Below are positions 46,701-63,800 of a stretch of 64,000 bases of DNA, one piece after another (the stretch's first letter is position 1; each line of letters begins with the position of its first letter). Position numbers and translations under genes: made by a program. Source of the stretch: Adineta vaga. Lineage: Eukaryota > Rotifera. The notes under the pieces were generated by a model, which worked only from the letters and a program-made list of their open reading frames with translations, did no database searches and was not told the DNA's origin. The stretch is taken from assembly GCA_021613535.1 (NCBI GenBank), contig CP075494.1, forward strand, positions 10,416,001 through 10,480,000, given 5' to 3'.

Positions 46701-48786
46701 ATGTATACCTCATCTGATCCAAACTTACCTGATTTGGATTTTGAACTTGTTGATGAAAGACAACAAAGCATGTATTTGAATGAAGCAATGATCAAGGAAC
46801 TTTTATCATCACCTCCGTCGTCATATCGTATTGATAAATCAACGTATGTTTAAAGAAAAAAAGTCTTTTTTTTTCCTATGCAATGTTTTATTTCATTCAG
46901 AAATCCAAACAAACGAAGTATTCCGAATCAACTTCGTCGACAATTAGTAAATGTTTCGAAAGAAGAAAACAAATCATCTAATTTGATTTCTTCTTTTCTA
47001 GACTGATGAAAGTCCACATAAACAACGAACACCACCAAATTCAACTGGAACAAGTTTATCTCCAAATCAAACCTCGTATCTAATACGAGATACAAATCCA
47101 ATTCGAATCACAAATGCATCAAATACAATGCGAATGTCATCATCTGCCACAACCAAACAATTGGATTCCGTTACATTATTACTTAAACAAACAATTGCAC
47201 CTTCATCAACTATTCAAGTAATTGACATCATTTCATTCTCAAGAAATTTCATTCTTTCGTATCTTTTGTAGACAGTTCAAACACGCTTGGAAAATCCCAC
47301 ACGTTATCATTTGGAACAAATAAGTCGAAAACAAACATTGGTTGCTGATGATTTTCCCGACGCACATTCATCAATAGTATGTCAACAGTATCAATCTAAC
47401 AAATCTTTGCATATTTCTATTTTAGTTACCACAAGAAGAATCATCACCGGACAGTGAAATAACATCGGAGGTTAGCATTTGTACTTGCAAAATTGACTTA
47501 TAATTTTCTCGTCTGTAGATGGATGATCAGCTTAATGATGAAGCAACATGCGGTAGTGTTGACAGTAATACCCATGGTATTAGTATAACACCACGAGTAA
47601 AGATTTTCTTTTATAGAGATTTTTGAACAAAAACATCTTTGACTTTTTTTTGCAGTTATCCACAACAGTTGCTGGTGATCATCCTGGTTCAGTATTTTTA
47701 TCATCGTCATTATCTAAAGATGGTTTAGATAGTAGTAGTCGACACTCATCATCATGTCCAACGAATATTTTAAGTGCAAAAGCAAAAATTGGTTTACCAC
47801 TAACTGAAGATGAAATGCGTCTTGTTCTTCGTGATCGTCAAAAGAAAGACAATCATAATATGAGTACGTACATTTAAGATGAAAATTAGTTTTCCAAGTG
47901 TTCTATTTTAGTTGAACGTCGCCGTCGTTTCAATATCAATGATCGCATTAAAGAACTCGGTACACTTTTACCAAAAGGCGCTGAATTGTAAGTAAAATAT
48001 GGACATTAGAAATGTTATTTATTCAGGTGTTTTACATTGAGATCGTCTGAGAAGATAAAAAAATACAATTAATTAACTTGCTCTTTTTTTAACCTTTGAT
48101 CAGATGAGATTTATTTTGATTAAGTTCTGATTAATCAAAGGATTATTTCTTAAACAAGTTCTGTTGTTTTAAAGAGATACAAAACAAAATAAAGGAACAA
48201 TCTTACGTGCATCAGTTGATTATATCAAGATTTTACGTCGTCAATATGACAATGCATCATTAATTGATGAAAAATGTCATGTACTATCTGAACAAAATTT
48301 TGCATTACAAGAACGAATTAAAGTTTGTTTTAACAAATTTCCTTTTTTTATTTTTGCATTTCAAAATCAAATTCAATTTAGGAATTAGAACGTAAATGTT
48401 TAGCAAATGGTATTCCAGTCAATTCAATGGTATCGATGCCAACAACAACATCATCCGCATCAACAATGATGAAAAGTTCACCAGCTATTTCTATGAACAA
48501 TTCAAATATTGTTAAACAAGAACCATCATCATTATCATCATCATTAAATAATAATAATAATCCATTAGTTCCTCCGTCAACACCAATATTTGCCACGTTC
48601 GACTCTCTTCCACCGCTTGATGCACTTTCAGTATTTGGTCTTGTTGATGAAGATAGTAATGATACAAATAGTGCAGTGGGTAATACATCAACTGATCCCC
48701 TTTCCCCACTTACACATGATCCATTTTTATCTTCTGCATCGTTTGGTTTTGACAATGAAATGGATATTGGAGGAGGTTTTCCGTAA
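46701..48786 (+). CDS. MITF: MITF/TFE family bHLH-zipper transcription factor
   Basis: Ten exons: 46701-46843, 46901-46946, 47002-47217, 47272-47376, 47426-47470, 47519-47596, 47656-47863, 47912-47987, 48175-48322 and 48382-48786, giving 489 residues. The segment [15 protein letters not shown] near residues 136-150 matches the N-terminal conserved block of MITF/TFEB. The basic region [18 protein letters not shown] carries the E-box contact residues His278, Glu282 and Arg286. The helix-loop-helix [10 protein letters not shown] onward and a leucine zipper follow. The C-terminus is Ser/Thr/Asn-rich. In other animals this family governs lysosome biogenesis, nutrient response (retention by Rag GTPases) and cell fate. 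A start upstream of 46701 is possible because the frame is open, but the ATG chosen is the first in frame with acidic conserved-looking sequence. Assignment is firm; MITF, TFEB and TFE3 cannot be separated. Confidence 0.95.
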
Positions 48787-50758
48787 TGAGTTTCGTTCAT
48801 TTTTTCTTCGTCTCCTCACATTTGCTCAACCTTTTCTTTTTTTGTAAATATTGTTTAAAGAAAGAAAAGAATGACAAAGAACAGCTTGCTGCTACTACAA
48901 AACAGTACTTCTGTGAATACATTTATTTGGTGCTAGCAAGCATCATATTTCGTTCTTAGTTTTCTTTTTGTTCTCTTAAACATCATCTATCCCCACACGC
49001 ATCTACCTCATCCGTGTGATACGCATATATAAATATAAATATAAATATATATATATATAGAGAGAGAGAGACAGAGATGGAAAAAAATGTATTTCTTTGT
49101 ATTATTATTATTATTATCATTATTATCATTATTATGATTATTCGAGTGTGTTTTGTATAGTGTATAATTTTTATTTGTGTGTATATATATATAGATGTAT
49201 ATGATCGAACAGTGGTGTTGTCATTATCTTCTATTTATCGTAATCATTATACTGTGAAAAAAATAAAACACTGTGCATGCATTGATATTAGATACACCAA
49301 TAAACATTTTCTTCTTGTTGATTTTTTTTTCGAACGTGAAGATTGATGATTAGGATAACTTTGATAGGAAGAGAGTTATCTTGTCACATATAACCTTGAC
49401 ATAGAGATTTTTTTCTTTTTCCCGTTCTCGTCGAGAAAATCCTTGATTATAAAATTCAATTAACTCGACTTTTGTTCTTTTATTTGTCAATGCAGTTTTC
49501 TGAAGTTTTCTAATGCTTCGCGAACAAGCGATTTCCTGATCCGATATGGAAGATAATTTGATTAATTCTCTAATCATAATAGAAACATAAACAAATCAAT
49601 TGTCATTTCTCAACTATCATAATAGAACTTTTAGTTTCGTCGAGATAAAATGATGATATTTTTTCTATTTTGAAAATTAATCAACATAATACTTTGAAAT
49701 TCTGGTTTTTCTATTATCTTAAGAACTCTTAAACCATCGAACATGTGTTTTATCTAATATTTATGCTGAAATTGACGTCATTGATGCCGAGAACGATGAT
49801 AAAAGTAAATCATATATTTAATAAAGAATACTATTCATTGATTATATGGAGCGTTCTCAAGCCAAAGAGACAGATGTTTGTTTGAAGGATGCTCATATTC
49901 ATCTCTAAGAACACATCTGCCGACGTATGAATAGAATCATGTCTGATAAGATCGAATCGTGTTTTTGTTTCATGTAACCTTTCATCCTACCTATGATAAG
50001 GAGAAAAAGTACAAAGTATTGTTTTGTCATATTTCAAGAAAAATAGAGATCCTTGTATTCAATAAATTTATTTTTGATAAAAAATGACACAGCCATTTGA
50101 CTGTATGTCAAGAAATATATTTTTATCAATCGAATGAAAAACTGAAATAATTGTTGATGGATAGTGAAGATATTTTGTCACAATGACAGTAATTCAGAAT
50201 GATTGATTACATGCCATCGATTTGAAATATAATGTATGTCGAAAACAAAATTTCATCCACTTCATAGAAACAGTTGATACTTATTTTTGACCTGAATAAA
50301 TTACCATAATCAGAAAATATTTTCAATAAAATCAGAACTTATATTATAAGACTATCTTTCGATCTATTACATTCTGTTGTATTCTAATGGAATATCTGTG
50401 ATGTCATTCAAATTTTCGATACTTTTTTCTTGCACTATTTCATGTGTTACTATAATACTATTATATTAATCATATACAAAGAGCACTAAAGCATTCGATA
50501 TCCTTTTACTGTGGTTAACAATCAGTATGACAACATTACTTTGTTTATTTCACCGGAGAGAAAATAAATGACCTTGAATCTTTGCTCTGCACTTTACGTT
50601 TAGAATCGTGTTTAGTTTAAGAACAAAAAAGGTAAAAGTCTTTCAACTATATTCTTCAATACATTATGTATTACATCAATGAATAATGTCATATTATGAC
50701 TACATAATAATAAATTAGTATACAAGAGATTTTTTGTACAAGATATTATCACGATGAT
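48787..50758. other. Convergent 3' region, 2 kb
   Basis: 3' ends of the MITF/TFE-like gene (+) and the C2-PDZ gene (-). It contains interrupted (AT)n/(GA)n runs at 49026-49075 and (ATT)n at 49100-49140. The rest is A+T-rich with no supported gene. Confidence 0.5.
49262..49304 (+). terminator. Paired poly(A) signals of the MITF/TFE-like gene
   Basis: AATAAA occurs at 49262-49267 and again at 49299-49304, the second followed by a TTCTTCTTGTTG/T-run element. This implies a 3' untranslated region of about 500-550 bases, long compared with other genes here. Confidence 0.5.
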
Positions 50759-52212
50759 CTATACGAATGTATTTGTTGGTGAACCTTTGACAGCAAGTAT
50801 TGATGAATTTGTCATTTCATAAAATGGTTTTCCCGAATGTGTTGGTGTTTGTCGAATGAGGGATTTAGGTTCAATATAGTGTCCTAATTGAGCTAGATCA
50901 ATAAATTTTCGATTGGATAATGGAGAAGACGGAAGAGGAACGAACATATTTCTTCCTTGATATGAAACAAATGAATCACTATAAGTTGATGAATCTTCAG
51001 TTGATGAAGCACCACTCGACGAAATTAATGAATATAAATTATCATTCGAATAGCGATGAATATCTAATGTAACTGTATGTTTTAAATGTCTGAAGGAATA
51101 ACGAAAACATTTCGATTAGAAATTTCTCAATGGATTGAAATTCTTACCGTATTATATTCGCTACAGTTCGTTGTTGTGCACGTGAAACATTTTGACCATT
51201 AATTTTAACAACATAATCACCTGATTTCAATCCCGAATAAGCAGCTGAACTATTTTCATTAACTTTTCCAATAAAAGTCGGATTATCACCGATTACAGTA
51301 AAGCCAAATGAATCATTTGTACCACGTGAAATTGTAAACTGAAAAAGAAAACAAATGAAAAGATAATGAAATTGACACGTATGTCAAACGTTTATTGCCC
51401 TATCAATCTGTCAAACAAATAATAGAAATACTGTTCTTTCCTATATTCAATTGTTTTCCTTACCAATCTCAATATTTCGGACATCTCATCAATTTAATGT
51501 CATAGCTATTTCCGCCAGCTGTATTTCTTTCAACGAATCATTTTGTTTTTCCTAGACAATCCGGATGTTTTCTTTTTACACTGTATTATTCTACATTGAG
51601 TGGAAGAAAAGATAATAACATACTTGATATTCTTGAAGATTTGCAATATCGCGATTAATTTTCGTCACTTGTTTATCGAGTTGATTCGTTAACTGTTTAT
51701 GACGTAATTCACCAATATCTTCTTGTAATAAATAAAACCATCCTTCAATCTATAATGAAAACATATTCAAAATCAAATCAAAAATTGTTTTCATAATTAC
51801 TTTTTGTTTTTTTAATGTATTTCGTATTCCAAAAGATAAACAACCTTGTAGAATCATTTGATTTTGTTCACATTTATAAGTATAAACTGAACAACATAAA
51901 CGTTTATGTATGTCATCATTATTGATTTCAAATGTAAATTTTTCATTAAAAATGCCTTGACCATTGCGATTCGGAATCGTACGTGTATGACATTCTAATG
52001 GTTTACGATCGGGAATAAATGTAATACGTACAAGAAGATTCGATAAAGATGATTGTAAACCTTTTACTTGAAGAACTAAGAAGAAAAATAAGATTGATAA
52101 ATGAATAAATAATTCTTTTCTTTAAATAGTTACTTTTCAATGTTAAATGATTGTCGGATGTAGAGAGATTCAACTGAATAATTCCTGCTGTTGATCGTGG
52201 TTGCTTACTCAT
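50759..52212 (-). CDS. C2-PDZ protein, RGS3-like, without RGS domain
   Basis: Five minus-strand exons: 52134-52212, 51801-52075, 51624-51749, 51148-51338 and 50759-51089, giving 333 residues. Residues ~10-140 are a C2 domain of the RGS3 kind (GIIQLNLS, VRITFIPDRK, FNEKFTFEI, GCLSFGI, then GWFYLL). Residues ~161-240 are a PDZ domain with the carboxylate loop SFGF (170-173) and LKSGDYVVKINGQNV. Vertebrate RGS3 has the same C2-PDZ order, followed much later by an RGS domain that accelerates G-alpha GTPase activity; here the protein stops about 90 residues after the PDZ with no RGS domain. The C2 lacks an obvious full set of calcium-binding Asp residues. Probably a membrane-associated scaffold. 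A longer isoform with a distant RGS exon is not visible in the 2 kb downstream. Confidence 0.85.
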
Positions 52213-53205
52213 GATTGAATGTAATGTTTCGTTCTTGAAGATAGATATTTATCTCGAAAGAAAATGGATAACAATCGTGTGAGAAAAGCTAACACACTTC
52301 ATAAAAGTGAATAACAACTTGTAGTTTGTTTATGTTATTTCTCACTTACTTATCCAATCTAGAAAGAAAAAAAAGTCTTAATAAACACTCGATGCGATGC
52401 CGAATGATTCGTCAAGAAGAAGAAGAAAAGCGACTGATTACCAATGAAATTTAGGCAAAATGTTAATGATGGGTGAAATGAAGAAGATGGAATTTTTAAC
52501 AGACAAATGTAAATGAAGAATGAATTTTCTCAGCAATAACATTGATCGAAGTGCTAATTATCTCAATGATAGATATGATTAGGAAGAAGAGAACAGATAT
52601 CGGGCATGTTAATTGATGATGTAATCAAAGAATGTGCACGATATGAAATTAGAAAATCGACATCTTACCGCATGATAGTCGATGTTTAAGAATTTCCCGC
52701 TGAGAGAAACTGTAAACGTGCTATTAGATACAGATGTGAAGAAATCATTTCGATGGCAGGATCGTCACGTGATAATTGTTCATTTAAAGAAGAGCATTGG
52801 AACTAAATGATTGAGTTGATTATCTCTTATTGACTTTAGCAAATGTGATAACGTTTTATTTTATTTTTTTTCTTGACTAATTTTATCATCTTTATGTTAT
52901 TTTTCTAAATTTTTTTGTTCTCATGTGAGAATGAACCGAAAAAAAATGTGTGCCCACAAGATCTGAATGTATAGACCGGATATGATACAGAACGTACGCG
53001 AGGAAAAAATATGAAAGAAGAAGAAAACGAGAAAGGTCATCATTTGAATAGAACTGTATGAGTCGAACATAAACAGAATGTTATGATTCGCGTGCTTAAC
53101 AAATATAGAATCTCACGACAGATATTTAAAAAGAAAAATGAAGCAGAACATGCAAACACACACAACAAAAGATAATTTAGTCTGAAACTTTTTATGGATT
53201 TGGTA
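52213..53205. other. Intergenic region
   Basis: About 1 kb between the C2-PDZ gene's 5' end and the 3' end of the HSPA4-like gene (same strand). No supported gene. A minus-strand open frame near 53040-53354 is largely the out-of-frame shadow of the chaperone's last exon. Confidence 0.5.
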
Positions 53206-57112
<3,907 letters not shown>

Positions 57113-57226
57113 ATTAATTAAATTGATATGAAAGTATGTGGAATGAAGAAAATAGAAAATAACAATGCAAGATTAATCTAAAAATGTGGTTAAAGTATAG
57201 TAAAAAGAAGAATAAAGGAAAATAGC

Positions 57227-57234
57227 TATTTATA
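57227..57234 (-). promoter_or_regulatory. TATA box of the Hsp110 gene
   Basis: TATAAATA on the minus strand, about 115 bases before the initiator ATG and about 75 bases downstream of the heat-shock element. The geometry is that of an inducible heat-shock promoter, with transcription expected to start near 57195-57205. Confidence 0.6.
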
Positions 57235-57308
57235 AAGAACATAAGAATGTGCTAGCGACACGTTCGGAAGAGAAAAGACACTAAAGGAGAGAGAATAGGG
57301 AGTAAAGA

Positions 57309-57333
57309 AGAACTTTCTCGACCATTCGAGAAC
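57309..57333 (-). promoter_or_regulatory. Heat-shock element upstream of the Hsp110 gene
   Basis: Five consecutive 5-base units of alternating orientation: nGAAn, nTTCn, nGACn, nTTCn, nGAAn (plus strand agaac-tttct-cgacc-attcg-agaac). Four match the HSF consensus exactly and the middle one has one mismatch (GAC for GAA). It is placed about 200 bases before the ATG and just upstream of a TATA box. HSF trimers bind three or more such units, so stress induction of this chaperone is expected. Confidence 0.8.
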
Positions 57334-57334
57334 A

Positions 57335-59172
57335 AGCTAGTATATTTGTTCTGTAGACAATGGTATTATATGGATCATATTGCATCACAGGTTGGAATTT
57401 TCATAGGAAGAGTGTGACCTCTAGTGATGCAAATTTCTTTTCAATTTCAATAATATTCACTGAAAAACCTCATGATTGAGATCAGACTTCTCAAGACATT
57501 GAAATTCGAATATAAAGAAAAGTAATATTGAGTACTATCGAACTTATATCTGTTCTTAATTCAAGCTGTCGCTAATTGATGACAATTTTAACTAACGTAT
57601 ATGAAATACAATATCTATAACTTATATAGACGGCTGATTGCATATGATGTGAACACAACTATTCAATAAACTATCCATAACAAATATTATATCTGTTAAC
57701 AATCGTTATTACAAAATAAGAATAGATAACATAGTTCTACGATTACTAACATTAATCTAATATAGATTCTTTCTTCTTGTACCAAAATATCTAACCATGT
57801 AATAAGATATATCTGTATATGAATAGAAGCTTTAGAAACATAACGATGATATTTGTATATTTGTTGATATACTATCGAGTGTATATGTTCTTCTTTGTAT
57901 GGACAAAAATATCAAATAAAAGTTTGTTTTCACTTCTCGTATAACTTCGTGAGTATGAAGTAACATATTTAACAGATCTTTATTAACAGTTCAAACTGAA
58001 ATTTCCTATTGAATTCGTTTGCTTTTATCGATCTCGCAAATCAACATTATTTTAAATGAGAAAACCGTATAGAAAAAAGTTCAACATTAAGCTAAAGGAT
58101 CAATCCGATACATTCATAACTAGTTTTTCGATAGGATCAGATATGCACAATGATCTTCTCAATGATAACAGCTCACCATAAATTAAATCTATTTGTAGAT
58201 AATTGAGATTTAGACAACGAAATACTCATCTTAGTATTCTTTTTAATCGTTGTGACATTAGTAAAAGAAATGGTAGAGATACAAAAGCTAAAACGATTTT
58301 ATAATATTCCATCGAATAAATGTATATTGTTTGTGTTCACAACTGCTTTTTTACTTAAAATGATCTTAAAAATGCTTTTTTTTAGAAGGATGAAGAGTAC
58401 CTATTTAAGATAAAGATTATTTTAAAAAATATTACCTTCTCGTCACTGTACTTTTGATCGCCTTGAGAATGTCGATGGATTTTTAGTGAATATCCCACTT
58501 GGCAAGAAGTGTTCTATGATCACCTGCAGTGTAATATAAAGTATACTTCAATCTCATCATGTTCGATTTATTTTATCCATTAACTCTTTTCAAATTTGGT
58601 TCAAAGAGCAAATAGAGGGAAAAGAATGAAAAGTAAATTCAAACATTCAAGTCAATCATAAAGAATATCCATCGGGCATTTTCATGATCAACTATGATAT
58701 AACGATTATTTCATTTGGCAATAAAGATTCAAGAGAAATCCTCACAAATTTGTTCATGTATAGATCAGAAAGAAATAATATAATTATCGCGTAGTTATCG
58801 AAGATTTACTTGTATATAGATACAACAATTCACTATCAACAAACAGACAAAAAAAAGAAAATAACACACAGACAAAAAAACTGAGAATACTGAATGGTGA
58901 CTTCTGCTAATATGTATATGTATATATATATAATAAAGAAAGAAACAAAAGTTGGTTTATTTTTCGTATTTTTTCAATTAAGCATAATACAAAATCAATA
59001 GACATCAAACTGTTGCGATGCAATTTATCATATCACAAAGATAAGTATTTATATGTATATATAAGTGAGAGAGAGAGAGAGTCAATTTACATTCTCATCT
59101 TATCTGACCCCCCGTTCGTTTATTGTTCCCTATCTTCTGACTAGATGTAATCGAAGATGAAATTTTCTAAAT
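57335..59172. other. Intergenic region, 1.8 kb
   Basis: Beyond the heat-shock promoter the DNA is A+T-rich to the 3' end of the second leucine-rich-repeat gene. It contains a GA run at 59066-59081. Nothing else is supported. Confidence 0.5.
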
Positions 59173-59469
59173 TCAGATGATAGGCGGTGTTTGTGGAACA
59201 AGTTTGAACGAGACAGTATGACGTTTGTGATAGATTAAATAGCTAATCATTGCAATAACTAAAGAAAGAAATAGACATGATGCAATTATAGCAAATGGAA
59301 TCCATGAGAGAATTAAATAATTTGCAGATCCATAAGTTTTCACTTCTGTTTCCAAACGTTTCATATATGGAGTTGCAAAATCATTATCATTTTCTTCTGG
59401 CGTATCTAACAATGGTGTTGTTGATACAATTATCGGAATAGTTGTTGTTGTTTTAGTAACAATTGGGGG

Positions 59470-59500
<31 letters not shown>

Positions 59501-60888
59501 ATATTTGTTAGAAATACTTCTTCGATATCATCATAAATATTCGGTTCCATATGGATTCGAATAGTTGTTTGTTCTTCTTTCGAATCAGGATAAAATGGTG
59601 GATCTTGTTCATTAAAATCAATTAACGGCGGTGCAATTGATGGTGTAATTATAGCTGGTGTATTAACTTTAATTATTGGTGCATTTTCTTTTTGTTTTCG
59701 ATTAAAATATTCCGAAACAATAGAACATGAAGAAAATAAACATCGATCATTATGTATTGATTGACATTTCATTATTTGTTCACCATCATCAATCATATTA
59801 TTAAGAAATGCTAAGATACAATCACAATCAAGATTTTCATGTGGTAAATAAACAGTTAAACCTAACATTCGTCGACGATTAATAAAATCAGCGAGAGCAC
59901 AACTTGTATTGCCTTGTAGAGTAGAAAATTGTACATAGCGAACATCTAATTGTTGTAATGTTTGAAGAGAATTTAAACTTTGGGTATCTAACATTCGTAA
60001 ATATGAACCGAGAATTAATGTTTGAATATGTTTAATATGATTCAATGCACCGTCAGCAATACGTTCAGCATCGAATGAAACCGATCGTAAACTCAATAAA
60101 TTTTCTAAACCATTTAATAGTTTCGGGGTGATTGAAACATCTGGTTGAATTATATTCAGACCAGTTAACTGTGTGTAATTGATAAATGATCGAGCATCTA
60201 ATGTTCTCATTTTGTGTGCTTCAATTGTATAAGTTTGAACTGGAAAAGGTGGAAATTCTTCACTATTAAGTGCATCTATCATTCGAGTGATCTTCAATGA
60301 ACGAATATGACCTTTATAGGTTGATAAAAGATTGGCGTCATGTGTGACGACAGCTCCTTCAATATTTAAATGTGTTAGATTTGTATTATTAAATATTAAT
60401 TCAAATGGTGATCCAAGTGAATCGGCATAAACTGAAAGTTCATTGATTTCAAGATTTTCAAAAGAATTTCCATCGAAAGTAATTGATTTGGCTTTTAATG
60501 GTTGTAATTCAATGGTTAAACGTGAATAAGATGTAGTAATATTTCGAAAAAGATTTCTAAATGTTGCTCTTTTAGCATGAAATGAATAAAAATTTTGAAA
60601 TCGTAATGTAATTGATAATGTTTGTTGAGTTGTACTGGGTAGAAGTTGATTTAATAGAATAAAATAATCTGAATCGAGTTGAATATTTTCTTCACCATTA
60701 AATTTCAAATCAATTGATTGAAAATTTTCTTTTGATATTGGTGTTTTCAATGTTAATGGAGCCATTTTATTCATTGTACAACGTACATCAATTGTTTCAT
60801 AACATGTACATGTCATACCAACGAACACATCGCATGCTTGTGTTAATGATAATGATAATAGAATAAAATGAAAAAAGATAGTGAACAT
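59173..60888 (-). CDS. Second leucine-rich-repeat membrane protein with Thr-rich stalk
   Basis: A single 571-codon exon from ATG 60888. It has a signal peptide (residues 1-18, IFFHFILLSLSLTQA), a Cys-rich N-cap (CTCYETIDVRC) and degenerate leucine-rich repeats over residues ~50-330 (for example ALNHIKHIQTLILGS and SLNSLQTLQQLDVRY). A Cys C-cap follows (DCDCILAFLNN, CQS, CLFSSC). A Thr-rich mucin-like stalk lies at about residues 465-500, with a membrane helix near 530-557 (LSWIPFAIIASCLFLSLVIAMI) and a very short basic tail. It is organised like the 15.5-17.7 kb gene but is intronless, lacks that protein's long tail and has a glycosylated stalk. Likely a cell-surface adhesion or ligand-binding protein; the ligand is unknown. 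Confidence 0.83.
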
Positions 60889-63800
60889 TCTAAGATCTAA
60901 AAATCATTATGAAATATGTCCTTGAAATCAACAAACGTAATTAGTATGATTTAAGTGTTCATCTTACAGTTATTATATCATCACATTCGAAAGGCAAAGT
61001 ATTCTAAAAGATAATTATATGAGTAGAGAAGAAGAGGAACTATGCAATAGATCACTTCACTAAAGCACAAAACGATACAATCGTCAATGTTACACATAGA
61101 GATGTTGTGTCATCTATTGGATGTTGTGTTGGGAGAATAGAAATGATTTATTTCTTTTCTCTCTCTCTCTCGTCTGTTGAATTCTCTTCTTTTTGTTCTT
61201 TTAGTACGGCTGTTTCATCCTTTTGTTTTATTCATTTTTTATTTTATATTTCGAAAAATTCAATAGAATGATGTTTGGCGTGAACACATGCGTATGTAAT
61301 CGGATGAATGCCACGCGAGTTCATTTTTTTTCTTATCATATATAGGTTAGGTCAAGGTCAAGGTGAACATTACTCACTTTATACAAGAATACAGATGTAT
61401 TGTTTTATATTCCAGAGTATATAATTTACCTGTAACATACTGTTCAAATGTGCGAAAAAAAGAGAGAGTGACATGTCCCGACCCTTATGCATTTCGGTAT
61501 TATTAATATATTCCGAATGTTCTCTTCATTTTTCTTCCTTTCTTTCTCTCTCTCTCTCTTCTTTCTCTCCCGCCCGTTCTCTTCGATTAGGACTAGATGT
61601 ATTGACAGGACATAGAGAGTGAAATGTCTGATCGATATGAATGATGATGATAAGTGTCTGAACTAAAAGTTATTCAAATAATAATAATAATAATAATCAT
61701 TCATCCATTTACTCATTCCAAAGGAATCATCATAAAACATACAACTTTAGTCATCTTATATGTATCATTCAGCATCTTCTCTCACCCGTGTACGGTTTCC
61801 GCCTAGTCAATAAGACGAAGACGACAATAGTAGTAATGATACGATGATGACGTAACAAACCAATACTCTGCAGCTGCTCTTAACTTCTTTCATTTTTTTG
61901 TTAAATGTTGATTTTGAACAAAGAAAAAAAACCTAGAAGAGGATTGTTTAACAAAAGAAACTCTACTCACTAACAGCAAAAGAAAATAATCAATTCTTCA
62001 TCAGAACGTGACATTTCCGTCTTGTTATCTATTTGATCAAATAAGAAGGAAGTTGTATTCATGCTGCTCAAGAATTTTCTTTCCTGACTGACTAACTAAC
62101 TAGATATGAACAGACCGAATGTACTCCAGCCGTTCCATGTCAATCAACGTATACATACATCTAAACTTACCTGATAATAATAATTGTGGACGTATCTGTT
62201 TTATTCAATGTGAAAATGTAATTATTCTGTTTCGATACTTCTCGTTTTTACGTTCAATCTCAAGGGTATGAAACAAACTGATGTGAACAGACAATAAACC
62301 TTTGCATTTTTAGCATGCCATGACTAATAAATATATGCGAAGAAGAAAAGAAAAAGAGAAGAGAGACTTACTTTCTTTTTTTTTCATATATATATATATC
62401 GTTTTGTGCGTGTGTACATATATATATATATGAACTATGAAAGTTTCCTACTACCACGCGATGATAACCTTCATCTTCTTTCGGTTTATTCATTAAAAGA
62501 AAAAAAAGGAGGCGTAAACCGAGACATCATCGAATGATCAAGGTACTTATATATATATATATTCTACTAATTTGTAAAAAAAGTTCGTTTGAAAAAATAT
62601 ATCTTAGTAATATTAAACCTGAATAAGATAGGAGAACATGTATATGTACATTGTTATTCCTACCACTTACTTTTTTTCAGGTAGTACTCATTCCAAATGA
62701 ATACACTCGTTGACAAAATGACAACATTAATGGACAGGTTGATGCAATCAAAATGATTGAAGAGAATAAGTAGAGACGTCTAGGCCTAGCAGACAAGTAT
62801 AAATATGAAAAAAATGAAGAGGATACTCAATTTTAGCATGAATAAGCATATAAATACACAAGATTTACCATCGATGATTTCTTCTGATTATTCGAGCTAC
62901 TGGTCAGACTACCATCGTTTCCCATCTAATCAGACCTCCAAAGCGTGTGTGCATGCCGATCCCCTAATGAATATATATATATATGTACACTATTCATCTG
63001 CATATATCGATTCCATCGTTGAACAACAATCTCTGAAGTATGATGTAAACAAGCCCAAGAGAGAATGAAGAAGAAAAATCGAATAGATTTATTCTGATTT
63101 TATTCTTTCAAGTTAGTTATTCATATGTCACAAAGATTACAGTCTAAGAATTACGGTTCACTAAATACTTCCCTCTTTCTTACCAGCAAATATCGATTGA
63201 TCTAACAATATAATCTACATAATTGACTTTTTAGGGTATAGATATATATACGATTGCGTGTGTGCATAAAGAAATGAAAAAAAAGAGTGAGAGAGAGAGA
63301 GATAATATGCGTTGATTGATGGTCAACGAGAACATGTCTTGAGGATTAGACGAACATGTTCTATACTTCGTTTGTTATTTGACTAACGATGACGAGCATC
63401 ATTAAAATACAATTACACCGACTTGTCTTGATCTTTTTCTATATCTCTTTTCGAATCCATTCGATGATCATCATAGCATGCACAAAAAAAGAAAAGATCA
63501 AAGAAGTTCATTTGATCGTTTTCACAATTGTCAGAAATACTCATAAGATTTTCTTTTCCTACCACAACGTATGTCACGACATTTGAAAACATCGATTCAT
63601 GTTTGTATATTTTCTTCTTCTAACCTTCTCATTCTAATCATTTGATTGCAATATAAACAAAATATCGATCTATTTATCTAATCATGACAATGCATCATTT
63701 AATCTAATAGATATAGTTTAATCACTTAAAGGGTTCAAATCTCCTGATAACATAACTCATCGAGATTGATTTCTTACATCATAGACGATGAGTTCAATGT

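Noticed and set aside
63725-63745. Possible tRNA B box (GGTTCAAAT)
   Set aside because: The T-arm stem around it pairs poorly and no A box, acceptor stem or anticodon arm can be found in the preceding 70 bases.
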